NCBI GenBank assembly: GCA_937900605.1 | Contig: CALCDK010000055.1 | Location: 1 to 19,155 of the forward strand | DNA: 19,155 bases | DNA from: an uncultured Olsenella sp. | Lineage (GTDB): Bacteria; Actinomycetota; Coriobacteriia; Coriobacteriales; Atopobiaceae | Direction of reading: 5' to 3' | Part shown: piece by piece, positions 1 to 6,859 of the stretch | Position numbering within the stretch: position 1 is the first letter of the stretch | Layout: each line of letters begins with the position of its first letter | The notes under the pieces: model-generated | What the model was told of the DNA's origin: nothing | The model's database searches: none | What the model saw: the letters and a program-made list of their open reading frames with translations, nothing else | Made by a program: the position numbers and the translations under genes

Positions 1-564
1 AGAGAGTGACACCGCCCCGGCGTCGAGTCGGGCGAGCTTGAGCAGCGAGGCCACGAGCCACTGGATGCGCTCCTCGAGCACGCCCATGGAGCGCAGGCGC
101 TCGATGTCCTCGTGGCGCGCGCCCTGCTCGACGAGGCGGTCACGCATCAGGACGGTCATGAGCGACAGCGAGGTCATGGGGGTCTTGATCTGGTGCGAGA
201 CGTCCGCCAGGGCGTCGGCCAGACGGTCGCGCTCGCAGGCGAGCTCCTCGGCGCCCAGCTCCAGGCGGCTGCGCATCTTGTCGAGCTCCGAGGCCAGCAC
301 GGCGAGCTCGCCCTCGCGCATGCGGTCGAACGAGACGTCGCGCCGCCCGTGCAGCACCGCGTCGACCTCCGCGGCCATCCGCGAGATGGCGCGGTAGCGT
401 GCGACGGAGGCCGCCACCTGCGGAAGCGTGGCCGCCAGGCACGCCACGAGCGCGCAGGCCCCGGCGGCGGGCCCCCAGGCGAGAAGCGCCACGGCCGTCC
501 CCGCGGCGGTCGCGGCCGCAGACGCGGCGCAGGCGAGCGCGAGCTCGCGATTGCGTCCCAGCAT
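1..564 (-). CDS. Sensor histidine kinase, N-terminal part (gene runs off the window start)
   Basis: Membrane sensor kinase of a two-component system, partner of the response regulator just upstream. 188 codons are visible from the ATG at 564-562; the ATPase domain lies outside the window. Residues about 8-50 are an Ala/Leu-rich hydrophobic stretch, enough for two short membrane helices with almost no outside loop, so the signal is probably sensed in or at the membrane. A HAMP-like or linker helix follows (about 56-105), then the dimerisation/phosphoacceptor box LADVSHQIKTPMTSL with His124 as the likely phosphorylated residue, and then KLARLDAG, typical of the second HisKA helix. The start is 10 bases after the regulator's stop, so the two genes are cotranscribed. 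The stimulus cannot be read from the sequence. The family assignment is secure. Confidence 0.93.
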   Translation of the reverse strand, partial: MLGRNRELALACAASAAATAAGTAVALLAWGPAAGACALVACLAATLPQVAASVARYRAISRMAAEVDAVLHGRRDVSFDRMREGELAVLASELDKMRSRLELGAEELACERDRLADALADVSHQIKTPMTSLSLMTVLMRDRLVEQGARHEDIERLRSMGVLEERIQWLVASLLKLARLDAGAVSLS

Positions 565-574
565 CGCGGCCGCC

Positions 575-1252
575 CTACTCGGCCACGCGGTAGCCGAGGC
601 CGCGCGAGGTGACGATGAGGCGTGGGTGCGCGGGGTCGTCCTCGACCTTGTCGCGCAGGCGCTTGACGTAGACCGACAGCGTGTTCTCCTCGACGTAGGC
701 GCCGGCGTCGTCCCACAGCGCGTCGCGCATCATGTCGCGGGTCACGAGGCGGCCTCGGCTGCGCGCCAGGAGCAGCAGCAGCCGGTACTCGAGCGCCGAG
801 AGGGACAGCTCGCGGCCGCCCTTCTCGGCGCGTGCGCGGTCCGGGTCGATGACGACGTCGCCGAGTCGCAGCTCGGCGGGGGCGGGGGAGCTTCGGCGCA
901 CCACGGCCTGGATGCGGGCGAGCAGCTCGCGCGGGCGGAAGGGCTTGGCCACGTAGTCGTCGGCGCCCATCGAGAGGCCCGTGACGACGTTGAGCTCGTC
1001 GTCGGCGGCCGTCAGGAAGATGACGGGGACGCTGGGCGTGGCGGCCTTGACCGCGTTGCAGACGGCGAAGCCGTTGCCCTGGGCCAGCGTGAGGTCCACG
1101 AGGGCGCAGCCGTAGTCGGCGCCGGGCCTGGTGGCCAGGGCCACGGCCCCGTCCTGGGTGGGGGAGGAGTCGACGACGTGGCCCTGCCCGGCGAGGAGCT
1201 CCGAGAGGGTCTGGACGATGAGCTGGTCGTCCTCGGCGAGGAGGATTCGCAT
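575..1252 (-). CDS. OmpR/PhoB-family response regulator
   Basis: DNA-binding response regulator of 225 residues, a normal length for the family. The receiver domain (about 1-115) shows the acidic pair Asp8/Asp9, phosphoacceptor Asp53 (ALVDLTL), Thr81 (IFLTAADD) and Lys103 (VAKPFRP). The C-terminal winged helix (about 130-225) contains SALEYRLLLLLARSRGRLVTR and ends in the family-typical TSRGLGYRVAE. The open frame continues upstream to about 1501, but the start is placed at ATG 1252-1250 because MRILLAEDDQ is the standard family opening and AAAGGGG sits 6 bases before it. It is transcribed ahead of its kinase. A TATACT -10-like hexamer (1281-1286) and a perfect dyad (1307-1326) lie just upstream. 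Its targets are unknown; the divergent NADH oxidase is a possible one, by position only. Confidence 0.95.
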   Translation of the reverse strand: MRILLAEDDQLIVQTLSELLAGQGHVVDSSPTQDGAVALATRPGADYGCALVDLTLAQGNGFAVCNAVKAATPSVPVIFLTAADDELNVVTGLSMGADDYVAKPFRPRELLARIQAVVRRSSPAPAELRLGDVVIDPDRARAEKGGRELSLSALEYRLLLLLARSRGRLVTRDMMRDALWDDAGAYVEENTLSVYVKRLRDKVEDDPAHPRLIVTSRGLGYRVAE

Positions 1253-1280
1253 GGTGTGCCCCTTTCTTCGTGCTGAGTCG

Positions 1281-1286
1281 AGTATA
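1281..1286 (-). promoter_or_regulatory. -10 element of the response regulator/kinase operon
   Basis: TATACT read on the minus strand, 28 bases before the regulator's ATG. No good -35 hexamer is seen at the expected distance; instead the edge of a perfect dyad (1307-1326) falls there, as at promoters that rely on an activator. Confidence 0.5.
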
Positions 1287-1306
1287 GGGGCCGCTGCGGG
1301 CCCGCC

Positions 1307-1326
1307 GCGTGACTCATGCGTCACGC
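1307..1326. promoter_or_regulatory. Perfect 7-bp dyad, probable operator of the two-component operon
   Basis: GCGTGAC-TCATGC-GTCACGC is a perfect 7-bp inverted repeat with a 6-base centre, 20 bp in all, beginning 20 bases upstream of the TATACT box. A compact dyad of this size is typical of a dimeric regulator's site. It lies in the 293-base intergenic region 1253-1545, which otherwise holds GC-rich sequence, a second similar dyad (1484-1503) and the NADH oxidase promoter. The binding protein is unknown. The two sites are compared in the findings. Confidence 0.5.
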
Positions 1327-1483
1327 TCGGCGCGCTTCCTGGCGCAGGCCGGGCGGCCACGCGGGCCCCGGCTCTCGCGCGGCCGGCGGGCCCGGCTCTC
1401 ACCCGGTCCCGCGCCAGGGCCGCACGCGTCGGCGGACGGCGTGGTTTTGCCGGCGGGCGGTTCTCGCCGACCTCCGCGGCGCG

Positions 1484-1503
1484 TTGTGCGACAATCGTCA
1501 CAA
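1484..1503. promoter_or_regulatory. Imperfect dyad over the NADH oxidase promoter
   Basis: TTGTG, ten bases, then CACAA form outer half-sites over 20 bp just upstream of the putative -10 at 1510. The half-sites look like those of the redox regulator Rex, which often controls NADH oxidases, but classical Rex sites have eight bases between TTGTG and CACAA. A 16-bp core, GTG followed by eight bases and GTCAC, is shared with the dyad at 1307-1326. It may be a variant Rex site or a site for the same protein as the other dyad. Confidence 0.4.
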
Positions 1504-1509
1504 CACAGG

Positions 1510-1515
1510 TAGCAT
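1510..1515 (+). promoter_or_regulatory. -10-like element for the NADH oxidase
   Basis: TAGCAT, 30 bases before the ATG at 1546. The -35 position is occupied by the TTGTG...CACAA dyad, with no convincing -35 hexamer. The call is based on position and on similar TA-N-CAT boxes before other genes in this window. Confidence 0.4.
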
Positions 1516-1545
1516 TTGAGCGCGCACGCGCCGAGAGGAGTCGTC

Positions 1546-2886
1546 ATGACCAAGGTCGCCGTCATCGGGTGCACCCACGCGGGTGTCTTCGCCACCACGT
1601 CCGTCCTGCGGGCCCACCCCGACTGGGAGGTCCACGTCTTCGAGCGCAACGATACCGTCTCGTTCCTCTCGTGCGGCATCGCGCTGTGGGTCGGCGACCA
1701 CGTGAGCGACCCCTCCAAGATGTTCTACAGCTCGCCCGAGGCGCTCGCCGAGGCCGGCGCCCACGTCCACATGCGCACCGACGTGACCTCGGTCGACGTC
1801 GCCACCAAGCACGTCCGCTGGACCGACCTCGAGACGGGCGAGGCCTCCGAGGGCGACTTCGACCGCCTCGTCGTGACCACCGGCTCGAAGGCCGTCATCC
1901 CGCCGATCCCGGGCGTCGACGGCCCGCGCGTCCTGCGCTGCAAGACCTATGACGACGGCCGCCGCGTCAAGGGGCTCGTCGCGGGCGCCTCGCGCGTCGT
2001 CGTGGTGGGCGCGGGCTACATCGGCTGCGAGCTCGCCGAGCAGCTCAGCGAGGCCGGCAAGCGCGTCACCCTCGTCGACGCCCTGCCGCGCGTCCTGGCC
2101 AAGAACTTCGACGAGGCCATCGGCGAGCAGGTCGAGCGCGCCTTCGAGGCGCACGGCGTCGAGCTCGCCATGGGCCAGCGCGTCCTGTCCTTCGACGACC
2201 TCGGCGACGGCGTGCGCGTGGTCACCGAGAAGGGCTCCTACGAGGCCGACTACGCCATCATGGGCGTGGGCTTCCTGCCGCGCACCGAGCTGTTCGAGGG
2301 TCAGCTCGACATGCTGCCCAACGGCGCCATCAGGGTCGACGAGTACCTGCGCGCCAGCGAGCCGGGCGTCTTCGCCGCCGGCGACGCGGCCACGATCCGC
2401 TACAACCCCACCGGCCGCGAGGACTACATCCCCCTGGCGACCAACGCCGTGCGCCAGGCCTCGCTGATCGGCGCCAACGTCGACGGCCCGACCATGGCAT
2501 ACGCCGGCACCCAGGCGACCTCGGCGGTCCAGCTCTACGACCTGTCGCTGGCCGCCACGGGCCTCACGGCCGAGGGCGGCGCGGCGCGCGGCCTCGAGCT
2601 GGCGAGCGCCACGGTCACCGAGCCCTTCCGCCCGGAGTTCATGCTCACCACCGCGCCGGTCACCGCGACCCTCACCTGGGACCCGCAGACGCGCCTCGTG
2701 AAGGGCGCCCAGTTCCTCTCGACCGAGCCGGACGTGGCCCAGGCCGCCAACGCCGTTTCCATCGCCATCGCCGCGTCGATGACCGTCGACCAGCTCGCGC
2801 AGGTCGACCTGCTCTTCCAGCCCAACTTCTCCAACCCGGTCAACTACGTCGGCTCCGTCGCCATGAGGGCCGCCGGCCTCGCGTAG
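1546..2886 (+). CDS. nox: FAD-dependent NADH oxidase / CoA-disulfide reductase family
   Basis: Cytosolic flavoprotein of 446 residues that oxidises NADH, most likely with oxygen as acceptor (water-forming NADH oxidase); CoA-disulfide or polysulfide reductase are the alternatives in this family. The opening VAVIGCTHAG is the FAD-binding turn with the His (His11) typical of NADH oxidases. Cys43 in SFLSCGIALWVG is the single redox cysteine. The NAD-binding motif VVGAGYIGCELAEQL lies near 150-165, the second FAD motif VFAAGDAATI near 280-290, and the C-terminal dimerisation domain completes a normal length. The start is ATG 1546, with GAGAGGAG five bases upstream; an in-frame TTG at 1516 lacks support. 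The gene stands alone and is divergent from the two-component pair. In an anaerobe it would consume oxygen and regenerate NAD. Confidence 0.9.
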   Translation: MTKVAVIGCTHAGVFATTSVLRAHPDWEVHVFERNDTVSFLSCGIALWVGDHVSDPSKMFYSSPEALAEAGAHVHMRTDVTSVDVATKHVRWTDLETGEASEGDFDRLVVTTGSKAVIPPIPGVDGPRVLRCKTYDDGRRVKGLVAGASRVVVVGAGYIGCELAEQLSEAGKRVTLVDALPRVLAKNFDEAIGEQVERAFEAHGVELAMGQRVLSFDDLGDGVRVVTEKGSYEADYAIMGVGFLPRTELFEGQLDMLPNGAIRVDEYLRASEPGVFAAGDAATIRYNPTGREDYIPLATNAVRQASLIGANVDGPTMAYAGTQATSAVQLYDLSLAATGLTAEGGAARGLELASATVTEPFRPEFMLTTAPVTATLTWDPQTRLVKGAQFLSTEPDVAQAANAVSIAIAASMTVDQLAQVDLLFQPNFSNPVNYVGSVAMRAAGLA

Positions 2887-2922
2887 GGGCACGGGCCCGC
2901 TCAGCCCCGAGGGGGCCGGACC

Positions 2923-2970
2923 GCGCGCCCGCGTGGGGCCCGTCCAGCCGGGCGGCCCGCGCGGGCGCGC
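2923..2970 (+). terminator. GC-rich stem-loop after the NADH oxidase
   Basis: GCGCGCCCGCG (2923-2933) is perfectly complementary to CGCGGGCGCGC (2960-2970), giving an 11-bp stem with a 26-base loop that can fold further. It lies 36 bases past the stop. There is no T-run, so it would be a T-less hairpin as often seen in high-GC actinobacteria, or only a by-product of GC-rich sequence. Confidence 0.4.
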
Positions 2971-3022
2971 CGCGCGTCGCGGGCGTGGCGTGAGCTCTGG
3001 GTAAGGTCTTCTCGGCGGCCGC

Positions 3023-3049
3023 TTGGCGCGGCCCACGGACGGGTACATT
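3023..3049 (+). promoter_or_regulatory. Promoter of the ABC transporter gene
   Basis: TTGGCG (3023-3028) and TACATT (3044-3049) are separated by 15 bases, at the short end for a sigma-70-type promoter. They sit 32 bases before the ATG at 3082, in a locally AT-richer stretch of an otherwise very GC-rich gap. The Shine-Dalgarno GGAGG is at 3073-3077. Confidence 0.45.
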
Positions 3050-3081
3050 AACAGCTTGTCTCGTCACCAGATGGAGGTCCG

Positions 3082-6000
3082 ATGCTCGAGCTCAGGGACA
3101 TCTGCAAGCGCTACGTCACGGCGTCCTTCACCCAGGTCGCCCTCGACCACGTCTCGGTCGCCTTCCGCGACAGCGAGTTCGTCGCCGTGCTCGGGCCCTC
3201 CGGCTCGGGCAAGACCACGATGCTCAACGTCATCGGCGGCCTCGACCACTTCGACGAGGGCGACCTGGTCATCGACGGCGTCTCCACGCGCGAGTACGCC
3301 GACCGCGACTGGGACGCGTACCGCAACGACCGCATCGGCTTCGTGTTCCAGAGCTACAACCTCATCCCGCACCAGACCGTCCTGGCCAACGTCGAGCTCG
3401 CGCTCACGCTCTCGGGCGTGGGCCGCTCCGAGCGCCGTCGCCGCGCGACGCAGGCCCTCGAGCGCGTGGGCCTCGGCAGGCACCTGGACAAGCGCCCCAG
3501 CCAGCTGTCGGGCGGCCAGATGCAGCGCGTGGCCATCGCCCGCGCCCTCATCAACGACCCCGAGATCCTGCTCGCCGACGAGCCCACCGGCGCCCTGGAC
3601 TCCGCCACCTCCGTCCAGGTCATGGACCTGCTCAAGGAGGTCGCCAAGGACCGCCTGGTCATCATGGTCACGCACAACCCCGAGCTGGCCCGGCGCTACG
3701 CCACTCGCATCGTCGAGGTGGCCGACGGCCACGTGGTGTCCGACTCCGACCCCGTGCCGGCCAGCGACGCCGCGGCCACGCCGTCACGCCCCCGGCGCAA
3801 GACGTCCATGGGCTTCCTCACCGCCCTTGGCCTTTCGTTCAACAACCTCATGACCAAGAAGGGCCGCACGGCCATGACGGCCTTCGCCGGCTCCATCGGC
3901 ATCATCGGCATCGCCACCATCCTGGCGCTGTCCAACGGCGTCAACGACTACATCGCACGCGTCGAGCAGGACACGCTCTCCAGCTACCCGATCACCATCA
4001 CGCAGCAGACCTACGACATGGGCGCCATGATGGGCGGGGCCGCCACCGACGACGCCGCGCTCGGCGACGGGGGAGCCACGGGCGCCGGCGGGGCCGCCCA
4101 GGCCGGCGCGCTGCCGTCCGGCGACGACCAGGTCCCGCAGGCCTCGACGCTGTCCGACATGTTCCAGTCGGTGCGCTCCAACGACCTCGCGAGCCTCAAG
4201 GCCTGGCTCGACACCCGCCCGGCGCAGGTCGCCGACAACGTCAGCGCCATCAAGTACGAGTACGGCATCACGCCGCTCGTCTACGCGGCGGACACCTCCG
4301 ACGGCGCCGTGAGGCTCGACCCCAATTCGCTGTCACTCGCCATGACCGCGGGCGCCTCCGGCAGCGTGACCGCCGGCGTCGACATGGGCGGCATGTCCGT
4401 GTTCAACGAGATGCTCGACGATCAGGCGCTTCTCGACGAGCAGTACGACGTCGTGGCCGGCCGCTGGGCGCAGGCCCCCGACGAGTGCGTCCTCGTGCTG
4501 GGACCCAACGGCCGGGTGAGCGCCTCCCCGCTCTACGGCATGGGCGTGCTCGCCCCGCCCGCCCTGGACGCCATGGTCAGCTCGGCGCTTGGCGGCACGG
4601 CCGCCACCACGCAGGTCGGCCCGACCGAGGCCGACTTCACCTACGACGACGCGCTGGCCCTCTCGTTCAAGGTCCTGGCCCCCTCCGACACGTACCGCCG
4701 CAACGCCGAGACGGGCGGCTGGACCGACATGTCCGACGACGACGCCTTCATGCGCCGCGCCGTCGACGCCGGCCTGGACCTGCACGTCGTTGGCGTCGTC
4801 AGACCCAACCAGACCGACAGCGCCAAGGCGCTCTCGGCCGGCATCGCCTACACCCACGGTCTCACCGAGGAGCTCGTCGGGCGCGCGGCGTCCTCCGACG
4901 TCGTCGTCCAGCAGCTCGCCGACCCCGCCGTCGACGTCTTCACCGGCAAGACCTTCGACGCGCTGCAGGACGAGGCCCGCCACGGCGTGGAGCTCTCCGA
5001 CGTCGTGAGCGTCGACGAGGCCCGCCTGCGCCAGGCCTTCTCGATCGACCCCTCCGCGCTGCCGGGCCTCGACCCCGCGGCGATCGACCTGTCCGGCGTG
5101 CGCCCGGACCTCTCGGCCGCGACGGACGCCGTTGACTTCGACGCGATCCTGGCCGGCGTGCCCGTGCCGGACGTCTCCGGGATCGTCGAGGACGCGCTGG
5201 CCGACCCGCCGCTCGACGCCACGCAGCTCAACCAGGTGCTGGGCCTCGCCGAGCAGCTCTGCCGCGGCTTCGTGCCCTGGTGGGCCGAGCACGGCTCCGG
5301 CCTCGACCCCGACGCGCCCGACTTCGCCCAGCGCGTCGGCGAGCTCGTGGGCCAGTACCTCGCGCAGGACGACGTGCGCGCCATTCTCGCCCAGGTCGAC
5401 GCGGTGGCGGGCGAGCCCGTCAGGCAGCGCGTCGAGAAGGTCGTCTCGGACTACGTGGGCGCCTCGCTCGCCCCGTACCTGCAGGGCGCCCTCTCCCAGG
5501 CCATGTCCGACGTCGAGCGGGCCGTGGGCCAGCAGCTCGCCGCCGGCGTGCGCGGGGTCGTCGACCAGGTCGCGCGCCAGATGGGCTCGTCGCTCTCGCA
5601 GCTGGGCTCTGCGCTTCGCGTCGACCCCACGGCCCTGGCCGGCGCCGTCAGCTTCGACATGGACGCCTCCGACCTCGCCTCGCTCATGGGCAGCTACGCC
5701 AACGCCGGCGAGCTCACGTACGAGAACAATCTCGCCACCCTCGGCTATGCCGACATCGACTCGCCGGCCGCCGTGTCGCTCTACCCCGTGGACTTCGAGG
5801 CCAAGCAGGCCGTCGCCGACGCCATCGAGGGCTACAACCAGGCACAGGCCGACGCGGGCAACGAGGACGCCACCATCTCGTACATGGACTACATGGGCGT
5901 CATCATGGGCAGCGTCACGCACATCGTGCACATGATCACGCTGGTGCTCATCGCCTTCGTGAGCATCTCCCTGGTGGTCAGCTCCATCATGATCGGCATC

Positions 6001-6336
6001 ATCACCTACATCAGCGTGCTGGAGCGCAAGAAGGAGATCGGCATCCTGCGCGCCATCGGCGCGTCCAAGCGCAACGTCGGCAACGTCTTCAACGCCGAGA
6101 CGTTCATCGAGGGCCTCGTTGCCGGCGTCTTCGCCGTGGCGCTCGTGGCCGTCGTGTCCGTCCCGGTCAACGCGTGGGTGCTCGAGACCTACAACGTCTC
6201 CGGCATCATGTCGCTGCCGCTGGGCAGCGCCCTGCTGCTCGTGGCCGTCTCGGTGCTGCTCACCATGGTCGCCGGCATCATCCCCAGCCGTGCCGCGGCG
6301 CGCCGCGACCCCGTCGAGGCCCTGCGCAGCGAGTAG
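3082..6336 (+). CDS. ABC transporter, ATPase fused to MacB/FtsX-type permease with a large outside domain
   Basis: A 1084-residue single-chain half-transporter. The N-terminal ATPase (about 1-225) has Walker A GPSGSGKT (38-45), Q-loop VFQSYN (88-93), signature LSGGQ (142-146), Walker B ILLADEP (162-168) and switch His198, and is of the LolD/MacB class. A Ser/Pro/Arg linker leads to the first membrane helix (about 262-285, [17 protein letters not shown]). About 650 residues then lie outside the membrane before three closely spaced C-terminal helices (about 945-975, 1012-1038, 1043-1068). The cytoplasmic loop [20 protein letters not shown] and the end [16 protein letters not shown] are hallmarks of FtsX/MacB permeases. 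Such proteins usually work by transmitting mechanical force to outside partners (peptide or lipoprotein release, antibiotic export or sensing) rather than by pumping small molecules. The substrate is unknown. The outside domain includes a Gly/Ala-rich tract (about 313-340). Confidence 0.92.
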   Translation: MLELRDICKRYVTASFTQVALDHVSVAFRDSEFVAVLGPSGSGKTTMLNVIGGLDHFDEGDLVIDGVSTREYADRDWDAYRNDRIGFVFQSYNLIPHQTVLANVELALTLSGVGRSERRRRATQALERVGLGRHLDKRPSQLSGGQMQRVAIARALINDPEILLADEPTGALDSATSVQVMDLLKEVAKDRLVIMVTHNPELARRYATRIVEVADGHVVSDSDPVPASDAAATPSRPRRKTSMGFLTALGLSFNNLMTKKGRTAMTAFAGSIGIIGIATILALSNGVNDYIARVEQDTLSSYPITITQQTYDMGAMMGGAATDDAALGDGGATGAGGAAQAGALPSGDDQVPQASTLSDMFQSVRSNDLASLKAWLDTRPAQVADNVSAIKYEYGITPLVYAADTSDGAVRLDPNSLSLAMTAGASGSVTAGVDMGGMSVFNEMLDDQALLDEQYDVVAGRWAQAPDECVLVLGPNGRVSASPLYGMGVLAPPALDAMVSSALGGTAATTQVGPTEADFTYDDALALSFKVLAPSDTYRRNAETGGWTDMSDDDAFMRRAVDAGLDLHVVGVVRPNQTDSAKALSAGIAYTHGLTEELVGRAASSDVVVQQLADPAVDVFTGKTFDALQDEARHGVELSDVVSVDEARLRQAFSIDPSALPGLDPAAIDLSGVRPDLSAATDAVDFDAILAGVPVPDVSGIVEDALADPPLDATQLNQVLGLAEQLCRGFVPWWAEHGSGLDPDAPDFAQRVGELVGQYLAQDDVRAILAQVDAVAGEPVRQRVEKVVSDYVGASLAPYLQGALSQAMSDVERAVGQQLAAGVRGVVDQVARQMGSSLSQLGSALRVDPTALAGAVSFDMDASDLASLMGSYANAGELTYENNLATLGYADIDSPAAVSLYPVDFEAKQAVADAIEGYNQAQADAGNEDATISYMDYMGVIMGSVTHIVHMITLVLIAFVSISLVVSSIMIGIITYISVLERKKEIGILRAIGASKRNVGNVFNAETFIEGLVAGVFAVALVAVVSVPVNAWVLETYNVSGIMSLPLGSALLLVAVSVLLTMVAGIIPSRAAARRDPVEALRSE

Positions 6337-6377
6337 GGCCGCCGTCCCAGTCCCGTCCGTCACTCCCAAGGAGACAC

Positions 6378-6761
6378 ATGCTTCAGCGCGACTACATCCT
6401 CGAGCTCGTCGACGACTTCTGCCAGACCATCTGCGACCCGCTGCGCCGTGCGCTCGCGGGCGACCTCGACGCCTGCGGCGACGTCGAGCGCCAGATCGGC
6501 GACCTGCTCGAGCTCGACCACCGCACCGCCCTCGCCCTGGCCCCCGACTCGCTCGTCACCATGATGGTGCTGTCGGGCATGGGCGACGTCGTGGCGTCCT
6601 ACGTCGGGGTGGCCCTCGACCGCCTGGCGGACGCCTACAAGGCCGCCGGCGACGACGACAGGGCCGGCCTGCGCCGCCTGCAGGCGCGCGCCGTGGCCGA
6701 GTCCTTCTCGCTGGACCTCTCCCAGGTGCCCGCGGGCCTGGAGCCGGCGCTGGGGGAGTAG
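6378..6761 (+). CDS. Small acidic helical protein, resembles DUF6483
   Basis: A 127-residue soluble protein with no signal peptide or membrane helix; it is acidic and looks all-helical. The opening MLQRDYILELVDDFCQ resembles the start of DUF6483-family proteins, which have no known function; the match is from memory of the family and unverified. The start ATG 6378 is preceded by AAGGAG (6368-6373) at four bases. It begins 41 bases after the ABC transporter stop with no hairpin between, so it is probably cotranscribed with that gene. Two cysteines (Cys19, Cys24) flank the first helix, spaced too far apart and too few for an obvious metal site. No function is proposed. Confidence 0.8.
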   Translation: MLQRDYILELVDDFCQTICDPLRRALAGDLDACGDVERQIGDLLELDHRTALALAPDSLVTMMVLSGMGDVVASYVGVALDRLADAYKAAGDDDRAGLRRLQARAVAESFSLDLSQVPAGLEPALGE

Positions 6762-6799
6762 GGGGGAGTCCCCATTCCATTTGTGTCCCAGGCATGGCG

Positions 6800-6805
6800 T
6801 AACAT
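6800..6805 (+). promoter_or_regulatory. -10-like element before the first DUF6541-like gene
   Basis: TAACAT, 54 bases before the gene start. The only -35 candidate, TTGTGT (6781-6786), is just 13 bases away, too close for a standard promoter. The same TAACAT hexamer with a good -35 occurs before the LicC-LicA fusion (15209-15214). Confidence 0.35.
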
Positions 6806-6859
6806 TGATGCTACTGACGATCTTGCCGTCGCGGTCCGACGGCTGGCGGGGAGAGGAGC

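Noticed and set aside
1484..1503. Classical Rex operator
   Set aside because: The TTGTG and CACAA arms match, but ten bases separate them instead of eight, so a standard Rex site is not claimed; it is kept as an unassigned dyad.
1498..3048. 516-codon minus-strand open frame opposite the NADH oxidase
   Set aside because: Antisense shadow of a gene with intact FAD and NAD motifs.
4333..6369. 678-codon open frame on the minus strand opposite the ABC transporter
   Set aside because: It is opposite a gene with clear motifs, has His/Gly/Asp/Val-rich low-complexity composition typical of antisense frames in 70% GC DNA, and shows no domain.
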